Source of the DNA: Fluviicoccus sp.
GTDB lineage: Bacteria; Pseudomonadota; Gammaproteobacteria; Pseudomonadales; Moraxellaceae
NCBI RefSeq assembly: GCF_030646115.1
Contig: NZ_JAUSMX010000014.1
Coordinates: forward strand, 124,001-188,000
Direction of reading: 5' to 3'
DNA length: 64,000 nt
Each line of letters begins with the position of its first letter. The stretch's first letter is position 1. This document shows, piece by piece, positions 41,580 through 54,096 of this stretch. Below the pieces are notes generated by a model that was not told the origin of the DNA, did no database searches, and saw only the letters and a program-made list of their open reading frames with translations. A program made the position numbers and the translations under genes.

Positions 41580-42440
41580 ATGTCCACTTCCAAGACCGTG
41601 ACCCCGGCCGGCACCCCGAACATTCCCGTACGACGCATGGACTTTGAGTTCGATGACGCCATTCCCTTGTACTGGTTTGATAACAACCCGTTTCTGACCA
41701 TGTTGCTCACCGGCTTGTCCTGCACCTTCCCGGAAGGGGAGCGCATGTTCATGCGCGCCGTGCGCCATTATCAGGACCGGATCAGCGATCCTGACCTGCA
41801 AAAGGAAGTCCGGGCGTTCATCGGTCAGGAAGCCCATCATGGCAAGGAACACGAGACCTTCAATGCCCTGATGGCACGTAAGGGACTGCCCATCGACCAG
41901 ATCACCGCCTTTGTCCATGACGGCATTGCCCAAGAGGAGAAGATGTTCTCCAAGGAGCGCATGCTGGCCAAAACCTGTGCGCTGGAACACTTCACCGCCA
42001 TGTTCGCTGAAACCATCCTGGAGCATCCGGAGTTTCTGGATGCGGTTGATGAACGCTTGCGTCCGCTGTGGCTGTGGCATGCGGTGGAAGAAAGCGAACA
42101 CAAAGCCGTCGCCTTTGATGTCTATCAGCAGCAAGTGGGCAGCTACTGGACCCGCACCAGTGAAATGGCCATGACCACGGTCATGTTCAGCTTCTTCACC
42201 GGCTTGCATACGGTGCAGTTGCTTCGCCATCAGGGTGAGTTGGGCAACCTCCGCTCCATCGCCCAAGGCATTGGCAAGCTGGCCGGCCCCAAAGGTTTCT
42301 TTCGCGGCATGCTGCCACGCTATCTGGCTTACTACCGCCCGGATTTCCATCCCAACCAGGTGGACAGCCGCGCCTTGAGGGATAAGGGGCTGCGGATGCT
42401 GAAGGGCTACCTGGGCGACAAGTTGTCCTTGGCGGCCTGA
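41580..42440 (+). CDS. Predicted metal-dependent hydrolase (PF10118-like)
   Basis: FIGQEAHHGKEHETFN and WHAVEESEHKAVAFDVY His/Glu-rich helices. Confidence 0.8.
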   Translation: MSTSKTVTPAGTPNIPVRRMDFEFDDAIPLYWFDNNPFLTMLLTGLSCTFPEGERMFMRAVRHYQDRISDPDLQKEVRAFIGQEAHHGKEHETFNALMARKGLPIDQITAFVHDGIAQEEKMFSKERMLAKTCALEHFTAMFAETILEHPEFLDAVDERLRPLWLWHAVEESEHKAVAFDVYQQQVGSYWTRTSEMAMTTVMFSFFTGLHTVQLLRHQGELGNLRSIAQGIGKLAGPKGFFRGMLPRYLAYYRPDFHPNQVDSRALRDKGLRMLKGYLGDKLSLAA

Positions 42441-42511
42441 GACATTCCGCCTTCACAAAGAAGCAACGATTCCTAGCGGTTACGGTGAATTACCGCCTGT
42501 ACCGTCGACGA

Positions 42512-42559
42512 GATTCTCTGTCACAATGCGTTACAAATTGACGTCTGTGACAGGGAATC
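42512..42559 (+). promoter_or_regulatory. Inverted repeat covering the RBS of the AI-2E family transporter gene
   Basis: GATTCTCTGTCACA (42512-42525) and TGTGACAGGGAATC (42546-42559): 14-bp arms with one G-U type mismatch, 20-nt spacer, right arm contains AGGGA just before ATG 42563. Confidence 0.7.
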
Positions 42560-42562
42560 CCG

Positions 42563-43609
42563 ATGGTGACCAATATCTTTTCCCAGAGCCGCAATGCCCG
42601 TTTCCTGGCCTTTGCCTTTGTCGGCGGCATTTTTCTGCTGTCGGTAAAAATGGGATTGCTGGTGCCGCTGTATTCCGGCCTCTTGGCCTATGCGCTGGTC
42701 CTGAAAACCTCCGGCACCATTGTTGACGAGAAAATCCGTTCCGCCCGTTCGAAGTGGGTGGCCACCGCCCTGGTGGCGACCCTGGTGGTCATCGTGTTGA
42801 TGATTGCCGGGGCAGTGATCCACGTCCTGCTTAAAGCCACCACCGATGTGCATGACCTGTTGCTGCGGATGAGTGAAATCCTGACCTCGGCGCGAAGCTG
42901 GTTGCCGGAGCGGATGAGCCAGGCCATTCCCCAGCAGAGTGAACTGCTCAACAAAATATCGGAATGGCTGCGTACGCATGCCGCCGAAATCGGCACTTTC
43001 GGGCTGGGGGCGTTGAAGGGGGTGGGCTATGTGCTGTTCGGGGTATTGCTGGGGGCGATGGTGGCGGTGTCCGATGCGACCCGTAATGCCCCGCTGGGTC
43101 CGGTCAGCCGCCGTCTGCTGCAACAGGTGCAGGGCCTGCGGGAGTCCTTCTGGCGGGTGGCCTCGGCCCAAATCCGCATTTCCGCGTTGAATACAGCGTT
43201 AACTGCGACGTATCTGGTGGTGGTGCTGCCACTATTTGATCTCTCGCTGCCATTGACCAAGACCCTGATTGCGGTCACTTTTCTGGCTGGCTTGCTGCCG
43301 GTGATCGGCAACCTGATTTCCAATACCGCGATTACGGTTATCAGCCTGAGTGTGTCATTTGAGGTGGCCGTGGCGTCGCTGGTGTTCCTGATCCTCATCC
43401 ACAAGCTGGAATACTTCATCAATGCCCGGATTGTCGGCACCAGCATCAATGCCCGCGCTTGGGAAATCCTGCTCTGGATGCTGGTGATGGAGCGCTTGTT
43501 CGGGCTGGCTGGCGTGGTGGCGGCGCCCGTCTTTTATGCCTGGTTCAAGGAGGAGTGGCATTTGTGGGACCGGGTGATTGAGCAAGAGGTTAAAATGGGA
43601 GGCAGGTAG
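42563..43609 (+). CDS. AI-2E/PerM family transporter-like membrane protein
   Basis: Multiple TM helices, LLPVIGNLISNTAITVISLSVSFEVAVASLVFLILIHKLEYFINARIVG characteristic of AI-2E transporter family. Confidence 0.88.
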   Translation: MVTNIFSQSRNARFLAFAFVGGIFLLSVKMGLLVPLYSGLLAYALVLKTSGTIVDEKIRSARSKWVATALVATLVVIVLMIAGAVIHVLLKATTDVHDLLLRMSEILTSARSWLPERMSQAIPQQSELLNKISEWLRTHAAEIGTFGLGALKGVGYVLFGVLLGAMVAVSDATRNAPLGPVSRRLLQQVQGLRESFWRVASAQIRISALNTALTATYLVVVLPLFDLSLPLTKTLIAVTFLAGLLPVIGNLISNTAITVISLSVSFEVAVASLVFLILIHKLEYFINARIVGTSINARAWEILLWMLVMERLFGLAGVVAAPVFYAWFKEEWHLWDRVIEQEVKMGGR

Positions 43610-43649
43610 GGCGGCCACACAAGCGCAACATTATTACGGAAGTTGATGA

Positions 43650-43678
43650 TTGCCGGTCTCAACCGGCTTTGCTATAAA
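43650..43678 (+). promoter_or_regulatory. Candidate promoter with internal palindrome
   Basis: TTGCCG - 17 nt - TATAAA; spacer/-35 contains GCCGGT-CTCA-ACCGGC (43652-43667). Confidence 0.5.
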
Positions 43679-43736
43679 AAACCGTCGGCAGCCTGTCGTT
43701 GCCGACATTGCCCACGCTTCAGCCGGAGAAGAATGC

Positions 43737-43949
43737 ATGAACATCAACAATGCCCTGGACAAGGAATACGAAAGCAAGACCCTGAAAGAAATTGCCGATG
43801 CGCCGGTTTCCGCGCTGCAAGGCGTCAGCGAAGCGGATGCCGAGAAACTGAAGGCCGCGTTCAACGTCAAGACCATTCGGGATCTGGCCAAGCTGAAATA
43901 CGTGGCCTGGGCGCAGGCCATCGTCACGCTGGCCGATACGGAAGAGTAA
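43737..43949 (+). CDS. Small conserved-looking 70-aa protein with HhH-like segment
   Basis: MNINNALDKEYESKTLKEIADAPVSALQGVSEADAEKLKAAFNVKTIRDLAKLKYVAWAQAIVTLADTEE; good RBS, promoter and 3' hairpin. Confidence 0.7.
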   Translation: MNINNALDKEYESKTLKEIADAPVSALQGVSEADAEKLKAAFNVKTIRDLAKLKYVAWAQAIVTLADTEE

Positions 43950-43964
43950 GCCACGCCGCTGTAT

Positions 43965-43985
43965 CAGGGGGACTTCATCCCCCTG
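43965..43985 (+). terminator. Strong hairpin downstream of 70-aa gene
   Basis: CAGGGGGA-CTTCA-TCCCCCTG perfect 8-bp stem; only a weak U-rich tail. Confidence 0.5.
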
Positions 43986-44104
43986 TCTCCCCTTGTATTC
44001 CGCTACTCCCACGCTAACACCACCCACCCGGTTTTATTGACACGCCGTTCATCGGGCGTTGGCTGTCGTCTGTTTGTGAAGTGATCTCCATTTCGTGCAT
44101 ACTA

Positions 44105-44116
44105 TGACAATTGTCA
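44105..44116. promoter_or_regulatory. Perfect 12-bp palindrome upstream of desaturase
   Basis: TGACAATTGTCA, 74 bp before the start codon. Confidence 0.45.
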
Positions 44117-44189
44117 CTGGTGAAAACCGATCGCTTGTGATGGCCAGACTCCAAACAACAATATCTGCGGAAAAACCGGGTAGAACGCT

Positions 44190-45017
44190 GTGACGCTTGA
44201 AGAAATTTATCAGAAGAACAAGACGGTAGAGGGAACCTTGCTGAAATTCCGTGCGGATCGCGGGCCGGTGTCATTCATTTATGCGGTGTTTGCCGTGCAG
44301 TTGCTGGCCTGGTGGCTGCTGCCGCTGTGGGGTGCTGTCGTGGCAGGCATCTTGCTGTTGCCGTTTCTGGGCAGTTGCGCCATTTATAACCATCACCAGC
44401 AACACCACAATGCTTTCCTGTCGCCGTTCCTGAACCGGGTGTTCGAGACGGTGCTCGGTACGCAAACCATGATTACGTCCTATGCCTGGGTTTTGCACCA
44501 TAATTTCGGGCATCATCCCAATTATATGAACCAGCCGCCCGATGCCGATGAAGACGAGTCGCGGTGGGCGCGCCGCGACGGCTCAAAAATGGGGCGCATT
44601 GAGTACACGCTGAACCTGTTGTTCCGGGCGTCCTATGACAGCATCATGGTGGGAATTCGCAAGCGCCCCAAGGCCTTGCGGGCATTTGTACTGATGTTCA
44701 TTCCCTATCTGGCATTGCAGTTCGCGCTGGCCTGGGTGAACTGGCAGAATTACCTGGCGGTATTTTTGGCGCCGTCATTCTGCATGCTGCTCTATGTCTA
44801 TGACCTGACCTACGAACACCACAGCGGTCTTTACACCAAGAACCATTTTGAAGCTTCACGCAACCGGGTGGGGCGCTTGTATAACATCCGTACCTGCAAT
44901 CTGGGATATCACACCGCGCACCACATCAAGCCCTACATTCATTGGTCGTTGCTGCCGTATTATCACGAGCTGATCAAAGACAACATACCTGAGCGGTGTT
45001 ACGTCAAGTGCCGCTGA
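44190..45017 (+). CDS. Fatty acid desaturase family protein
   Basis: Histidine boxes HHQQHH, HHNFGHH and HTAHH plus TM segments. Confidence 0.88.
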   Translation: MTLEEIYQKNKTVEGTLLKFRADRGPVSFIYAVFAVQLLAWWLLPLWGAVVAGILLLPFLGSCAIYNHHQQHHNAFLSPFLNRVFETVLGTQTMITSYAWVLHHNFGHHPNYMNQPPDADEDESRWARRDGSKMGRIEYTLNLLFRASYDSIMVGIRKRPKALRAFVLMFIPYLALQFALAWVNWQNYLAVFLAPSFCMLLYVYDLTYEHHSGLYTKNHFEASRNRVGRLYNIRTCNLGYHTAHHIKPYIHWSLLPYYHELIKDNIPERCYVKCR

Positions 45018-45024
45018 GCTTCAA

Positions 45025-45048
45025 GCGCCGGAGTAATCCGGCGTTTTG
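45025..45048 (+). terminator. Intrinsic terminator after desaturase
   Basis: CGCCGGA-GTAA-TCCGGCG-TTTT. Confidence 0.8.
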
Positions 45049-45157
45049 CTGTCCGGGTTGCATACTGGCGGGGAGTAAGGTCTGAAACTTATTTGACCCC
45101 CTGCGGATGCCAATAGATACTTAACGGATTCATCCTCTAAATCGGCGGCCAAGCCAG

Positions 45158-46315
45158 ATGCTGAGCTTTGTGGACCCCCGGACACTGATTCTGGTCATCG
45201 GCCTGGTTCTGCTGTGCAGAGCTTTGGTGCTGCTCTATGTGTGGCTGGTGCAGCGTAAGTACCCGCCGGCCAGAGACTGGGCCATTGGCACCTTGGCCTG
45301 TGCGTTTGGCGGTCTGCTGGCCGGTCTGAGGGGCTTGATTCCTGCCTGGATATCCGTGGTGATGGCGCATGCCTTCCTTATACCCGGAATGATGCTGATT
45401 GACTGCGGCATTATCCGGGCGGCGGAAGTAAAGCCGCCGTGGCGCACGGGTTTGGTTATTTCCGGTCTGGCGACGGCGGTTATTGCCTGGTTTTTCTGGG
45501 TTGATCCGGATTACGGCAGCCGCATTGTTGTCTTTACAGCCGCCGTGGTTTTGTTTGACCTTTATACCGCGCTGGTTTGCCTGGGCAACGCTCAAGGCAG
45601 CCGGGTCGCCACCTTCCGCATTCTTGCCTTGCTGTTGTTGGCTCTTTCTGCCTCCAACATCTGGAAAACAAGCCATATCCTGACAGAAGGTATTGAATCC
45701 ATCCTTTCATCCTCCCCGGCCAATGTGCAGTTTTATCTGGTGGTCACCGCCTATGCCATGATCACCACCAGTTTGTGCGTCTTGCTGACAGCGCAGAAGT
45801 TGCAGGAGGAACTGGACAGCCAGGCGCGCCGCGACTCCCTGACCAAGGCCTTCAATCGCCGCGCCATGAATGAGTTCTGTGAGCGCGAGTGGTCGCGGTC
45901 CGCGCGGCATACCTACCCGTTATCTTTCCTCATGGCGGACATTGATCATTTCAAACGCTTTAACGATGACTATGGCCATGCGGTGGGTGACCTGGCATTG
46001 GCAGCTGTATCTCGGACAGCCGAACAGGCGTTGCGCCCGGAGGACATCTGGTGCCGCTATGGGGGAGAAGAGTTTGTGGCGTTGCTGCCGCATACCGGCG
46101 GCGAGCAGGCCAAAGCCGTGGCCGAGCGGCTGCGCGCTGCTCTGGAAGAGATGACGATTGAGGCTCCGCAGGGACCTATTCGGCTGACGGTCAGCATTGG
46201 TGTGGTCGAGCGTTCAATGGAGCATCAGGACTGGAATGAAGCGGTTGAGCATGCCGACCGGGCGCTGTACAAAGCCAAATCGTCCGGGCGGAATTGTGTG
46301 GTATTGGGGGAGTAG
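45158..46315 (+). CDS. Membrane GGDEF diguanylate cyclase
   Basis: Multiple TM helices then DSLTKAFNRRAMNEF...MADIDHFKRFNDDYGHAVGD and RYGGEEFVALLP. Confidence 0.92.
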   Translation: MLSFVDPRTLILVIGLVLLCRALVLLYVWLVQRKYPPARDWAIGTLACAFGGLLAGLRGLIPAWISVVMAHAFLIPGMMLIDCGIIRAAEVKPPWRTGLVISGLATAVIAWFFWVDPDYGSRIVVFTAAVVLFDLYTALVCLGNAQGSRVATFRILALLLLALSASNIWKTSHILTEGIESILSSSPANVQFYLVVTAYAMITTSLCVLLTAQKLQEELDSQARRDSLTKAFNRRAMNEFCEREWSRSARHTYPLSFLMADIDHFKRFNDDYGHAVGDLALAAVSRTAEQALRPEDIWCRYGGEEFVALLPHTGGEQAKAVAERLRAALEEMTIEAPQGPIRLTVSIGVVERSMEHQDWNEAVEHADRALYKAKSSGRNCVVLGE

Positions 46316-46370
46316 CGGCAGTGTCTGAGCCGAAGTTGTGACGGGGCGGTGTTTGACGCCCCAACGGCTT

Positions 46371-46760
46371 TCAGGCCGGTGAGCCGGTTGCTGCCTGATA
46401 GATGCACAGCAGTCCGCAAACCGCCAGCAAGCCAAAAGTAAGCACGGTTCCCCAGAAGCGTCCAAAACCAAACTTCGGGCTGAAGGAGAGCGCATAGCCG
46501 TGCAGCAGGCGGGAGACCAGCAAGGTCGCGCCCAGCACATGCAGCAGCCAGGCCGGGAAATGACCCACTTCCAGAAAACCGATCATCAGCAAGATCAGCG
46601 GTACATATTCCGCAAAGTTTCCGTGTCCCCTTATGCGGCGCAGCATTTCCGGATCACCGCCGTCCCCCAGACTGATGGTGTGGCGCTTTTGCACCACACG
46701 GGCGCTGAGGGCCAGGAACCAGAGCGCCAGCAGGCCGGCGTAGAGGGGGGTGATGATCAT
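46371..46760 (-). CDS. MAPEG family membrane protein
   Basis: IRGHGNFAEYVPLILLMIGFLEVGHFPAWLLHVLGATLLVSRLLHGYAL motif. Confidence 0.88.
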   Translation of the reverse strand: MIITPLYAGLLALWFLALSARVVQKRHTISLGDGGDPEMLRRIRGHGNFAEYVPLILLMIGFLEVGHFPAWLLHVLGATLLVSRLLHGYALSFSPKFGFGRFWGTVLTFGLLAVCGLLCIYQAATGSPA

Positions 46761-46938
46761 GATGGGACTCGTTGTGTTCGGTTATTGGAATCAGGGATTG
46801 GACCGAGGATAGCCCGGCCGGGCCTGAAATGCACTGTATTCGTCTCTCGACGCGCTTGCGGATCGGACGTAATCTTCCCTGAGGTTTTTCCCCTGTGCTG
46901 TGTACTCATCCATTTTTTTCAGGCAACGGAGCGCTTTC

Positions 46939-47796
46939 ATGAAATCTGTCATTTCCCTGCAATACCCTTTGCTGGCATTGGTCTTATCCCTGGGGCTGTC
47001 GGCCCCGGGGTGGTCGGCCGAACGTGTCAATGTACGCGGTATTCCGGCAGATACGCCGTTTATTGCCAATACCCGCTGTTATCTGCCTTTTGTCTGTATC
47101 CGCAAGGGTGAGGAGACTCCCGGCTTTGAGTTCGGGGTTTACGGGCGGCCGAAGTTTGCGCCGGGTGACGTATTGCTGGCCGGTGGCGGGCGTTTGTCCG
47201 GTCGCGTTGCGCTGTTCCAGAAAGGGAATGACTGGGAATTTGTGCGGCATGCGGCGCTGGTGATTCCGGAGGGTGAAACGGATGCTTTTTATGTGGGGCC
47301 GGGGGATGCGGTGATTCTGCGTCAGCAAGGCAAGGAGGCGATGGATGTCTATGACAGTTATGGCGGCCTGTATCTGAAGCGATTGATTTCCGGGCCGTTG
47401 CGTTTGTCCTATAACCCGGTAGCGGGTACGTCGCACTCCCTGTCGAGCTTTGTGTCGCCGGTGGTGCTGGATGACCTGCAACAGCGCGCGGCGGCGGAGA
47501 CACTGTTGCAGCAGTTGAAGTCCGGCAAGAGCGTGCGCGAGAGCATGGAGGTGGCGAATTTGAAGCAGTCGGTGATCAACGCGATTGGCAGCATTGAGAT
47601 CACGGACAAGGAATATCTGGTCTATAACGAGGCGACGAAGGAAACGCTGGCGATTAATGGAGATAACTACAGTCAGAAGATGGGGGCGGTGTTTGCGGCT
47701 TGTCCGAAGGCGGATGCGGGGGAGGTGAAGGGGTTGCTGAAGTCGATGAAGAGGATTGAGGCGGCGGTGGGGTATTGGAATAGCGTGTGTTTGTAG
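46939..47796 (+). CDS. Hypothetical exported protein
   Basis: Signal peptide LALVLSLGLSAPGWSA, 286 aa, no family recognised. Confidence 0.65.
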   Translation: MKSVISLQYPLLALVLSLGLSAPGWSAERVNVRGIPADTPFIANTRCYLPFVCIRKGEETPGFEFGVYGRPKFAPGDVLLAGGGRLSGRVALFQKGNDWEFVRHAALVIPEGETDAFYVGPGDAVILRQQGKEAMDVYDSYGGLYLKRLISGPLRLSYNPVAGTSHSLSSFVSPVVLDDLQQRAAAETLLQQLKSGKSVRESMEVANLKQSVINAIGSIEITDKEYLVYNEATKETLAINGDNYSQKMGAVFAACPKADAGEVKGLLKSMKRIEAAVGYWNSVCL

Positions 47797-47807
47797 CAGT
47801 CTGAACA

Positions 47808-47841
47808 GCCCTCCCTCTCGGACAAACCGGGAAGGAGGGCC
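47808..47841. terminator. Hairpin between convergent genes
   Basis: GCCCTCC...GGAGGGC 7-bp inverted repeat between the hypothetical gene and metH stop codons. Confidence 0.5.
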
Positions 47842-47847
47842 AATGCC

Positions 47848-51540
<3,693 letters not shown>

Positions 51541-51614
51541 GGCAGATGGCGTCGGGGGCAAAACAAAAAGGGGGTGTATTCTAGCAAATTCGCGGGATGC
51601 TGTCGTGCAGTGAC

Positions 51615-51639
51615 ATAACCTACTAATCTACTAGGTTAT
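51615..51639 (+). promoter_or_regulatory. Candidate IscR type-1-like operator upstream of nfuA
   Basis: ATAACCTACTAATCTACTAGGTTAT, a 25-bp imperfect palindrome overlapping the expected -35 of a promoter with -10 TATACT at 51652-51657. Confidence 0.65.
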
Positions 51640-51686
51640 GCAGAAAAGCGTTATACTTTACAAAACACTCCATGAGACCCGTGGTT

Positions 51687-52292
51687 ATGAGTAATCTGAA
51701 CATCAGTATCACTGAAGCAGCCCAGGGCTATCTGCGCGAATTGCTGGCCAAGCAGAACAGCGATGGCATTGCCGTACGCATCTTTGTCGAAAATCCCGGT
51801 ACGCCGCGCGCTGAATGCTGCATGGCCTATTGCACGCCGGGTGAAGAGCTGGTGGATGATATCCGCATCCCCATGGATGGATTCACCACATTTATCGAGT
51901 TCAAGAGCGAACCCTATCTGCAAGATGCCGTCATTGACTACAACAAGGACCGTTTCGGCGGCCAGCTAACGTTCAAGGCGCCCAAGTCCAAGGTGCCGCA
52001 GATCGGGGAAAGCAGCAGCCTGGAAGAGCGCATCAACCATGTGCTGTTCAGTGAAATCAACCCCGGCCTGGCCGCGCATAACGGCAATGTCAGCCTGCTG
52101 GAAGTCTTCAATGACGAAAAGGAAGGCATGACCGCTGTGTTGAAGTTCGGCGGCGGCTGTCAGGGCTGTTCCGCCGTCGACATGACCTTGAAGCAGGGTG
52201 TTGAAACGACGCTCAAGGCCAGCATCCCCGAATTGCAGCGCGTGGTGGACAGCACCGACCACACGGTGACGGATAACGCCTACTTCCGTTGA
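51687..52292 (+). CDS. nfuA: Fe-S biogenesis protein NfuA
   Basis: Degenerate A-type domain plus Nfu domain with [19 protein letters not shown] CxxC. Confidence 0.95.
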   Translation: MSNLNISITEAAQGYLRELLAKQNSDGIAVRIFVENPGTPRAECCMAYCTPGEELVDDIRIPMDGFTTFIEFKSEPYLQDAVIDYNKDRFGGQLTFKAPKSKVPQIGESSSLEERINHVLFSEINPGLAAHNGNVSLLEVFNDEKEGMTAVLKFGGGCQGCSAVDMTLKQGVETTLKASIPELQRVVDSTDHTVTDNAYFR

Positions 52293-52324
52293 GGCTTGTT
52301 CCAGTGATCTGTTGAAAAGAGCTT

Positions 52325-52349
52325 CCCTCTCCCAAGGTCGGGGAGAGGG
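52325..52349. repeat. CCCTCTCCC...GGGAGAGGG hairpin
   Basis: Perfect 9-bp inverted repeat with 7-nt loop after nfuA; single copy noticed in this window. Confidence 0.5.
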
Positions 52350-52467
52350 TCAATACTTTGTATTTTGCTGGTTCCTCCGGCAAGCTGAAACCATCGGTCA
52401 GCGCTTCTCCAGCCGCAGGGTGTGTTAAAGTCAGGTCACAATAACGCGGTCACCTGCAGCCCGACCC

Positions 52468-54066
52468 ATGAATAACAGCGTCAACGGCAAGGCATTCCTG
52501 TCCCGGCCCGGCCGGCTTACGGTCTGGATCGTGCTGTGGTTTGCCGTCTGGCTGACCGGCTGCACCTCTGTCAATCCCAAAGTTCCCCGCCCCATTACCC
52601 AGACCTTCATTTCATATGGCTCAACGCCCTTGCGTGACTGGACCGACAGCTTGTCCCTGGCTTCAGGGGAGTCTGCCTTCCATTTAGTCAGCACCGGCCG
52701 TGACGCCCTGTCAGCCCGCCTGGCCCTGATTGATCAGGCGGTCAACAGCATCGACATGCAGTATTACATGGTTCGCGATGACAGCAGCACGCAGCTGCTG
52801 ATTCATCATCTGTTACTGGCGGCGGATCGGGGTGTGCGCATCCGCTTGTTGGTGGACGATATCTACGGGCTGAAACGCGACTATATCCTGGCGACCCTGA
52901 GTGCGCATCCCCGCATAGAAATACGTGTTTTCAATCCGTTTCTGGCCCGGGGTAAAGTCAATCCGTTGCGGATTCTGGAGTTTTTCCAGAAGTCCTCCCT
53001 CAACAAGCGCATGCACAACAAGTTGTTGGTCGTGGACAACGCGGCATTGATTGTGGGTGGCAGAAATCTGGGTAATGAGTATTTCGACAGCGAGGCGGCC
53101 ACGGAATTTACCGATCTCGATGTCCTGGTGCTGGGGCCGGTTGTCTTTCAGGCATCGTTGAGTTTCGATGAATACTGGAATCACCAGTTGGCCATTCCGG
53201 TTCGGGCCTTCCTGCGGGAAATGCCCACGGAAGAACATCTGGAAGTCATGCGTTTCCGGCTGCAAAAGCTGATGATGAGTTTGCAAGACAACGATTATCA
53301 GGCGCAGTTTTCCAAGAACCCTTTGGGCCAAGGCATCGCCCGGCATCAGTTGACCTTAAGCCATGGCCGGGCGCGAATGCTCTATGACCGGCCGGAAAAA
53401 ATCATGAGCGAGGCCAAAGGCTTGTTCAAAGGGGTGCATATGGCCGCCGAGCTGTACCCGGTGCTGGATAAAACCAGGGAAGACACCTTGCTGATCTCCG
53501 CCTATTTTGTGCCGGGCCCGCGTTTGCGGGAGAGGCTGGCGGCGCTGGTGACGCGGGGCGTGCGGGTGCGGGTGTTGACCAACTCTCTCGCGGCCACCGA
53601 TGTCGCCTATGTGCATGGCGGCTATTCGCGCTGGCGGGGGGAATTGATCAGGTCAGGTGTTGAGCTCTATGAGATGCGGCCCCTGAAACGGCGGCCGGTG
53701 GCATCGTTTCACCTGATCGGCAGTTCCCAATCCAGTCTGCATGCCAAGGCCATGATCATGGATGCGCAGCGGGTATTTATCGGCTCGATGAATCTGGATC
53801 AACGTTCCATTTATCTGAATACGGAAACGGGCATTCTGATCGACAGTCCGGAGTTGGTGAAGGAACTCCGCGCCAGTTTTGAGCGCATGATGCTCCCGGA
53901 CCGCAGTTATCAGGTGTATGCCAATCCCGACGAGCCCGGACGGCTCCTGTGGTGGGGTGCGCCCGCCGGTAAGTCCGAGGTGCTGCACCGAGATCCGGAA
54001 GCCGGATTCTGGAAACGCTGGCAAGCGGCATTCCTGGGGAAAATCATTCCGGAGAAAATGCTGTAG
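52468..54066 (+). CDS. Phospholipase D / cardiolipin synthase-like lipoprotein
   Basis: Lipobox VWLTGC, two HKD motifs (MHNKLLVVDNAALIVGGRNLGNEYFD; LHAKAMIMDAQRVFIGSMNLDQRS). Confidence 0.9.
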   Translation: MNNSVNGKAFLSRPGRLTVWIVLWFAVWLTGCTSVNPKVPRPITQTFISYGSTPLRDWTDSLSLASGESAFHLVSTGRDALSARLALIDQAVNSIDMQYYMVRDDSSTQLLIHHLLLAADRGVRIRLLVDDIYGLKRDYILATLSAHPRIEIRVFNPFLARGKVNPLRILEFFQKSSLNKRMHNKLLVVDNAALIVGGRNLGNEYFDSEAATEFTDLDVLVLGPVVFQASLSFDEYWNHQLAIPVRAFLREMPTEEHLEVMRFRLQKLMMSLQDNDYQAQFSKNPLGQGIARHQLTLSHGRARMLYDRPEKIMSEAKGLFKGVHMAAELYPVLDKTREDTLLISAYFVPGPRLRERLAALVTRGVRVRVLTNSLAATDVAYVHGGYSRWRGELIRSGVELYEMRPLKRRPVASFHLIGSSQSSLHAKAMIMDAQRVFIGSMNLDQRSIYLNTETGILIDSPELVKELRASFERMMLPDRSYQVYANPDEPGRLLWWGAPAGKSEVLHRDPEAGFWKRWQAAFLGKIIPEKML

Positions 54067-54096
54067 AGGTAATGGCTGATCAGGTTCAGACCGGCA

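Noticed and set aside
52325-52349. CCCTCTCCC/GGGAGAGGG element as a novel repeat
   Set aside because: This type of hairpin is a common intergenic dyad in proteobacteria and only one copy was noticed in the window.
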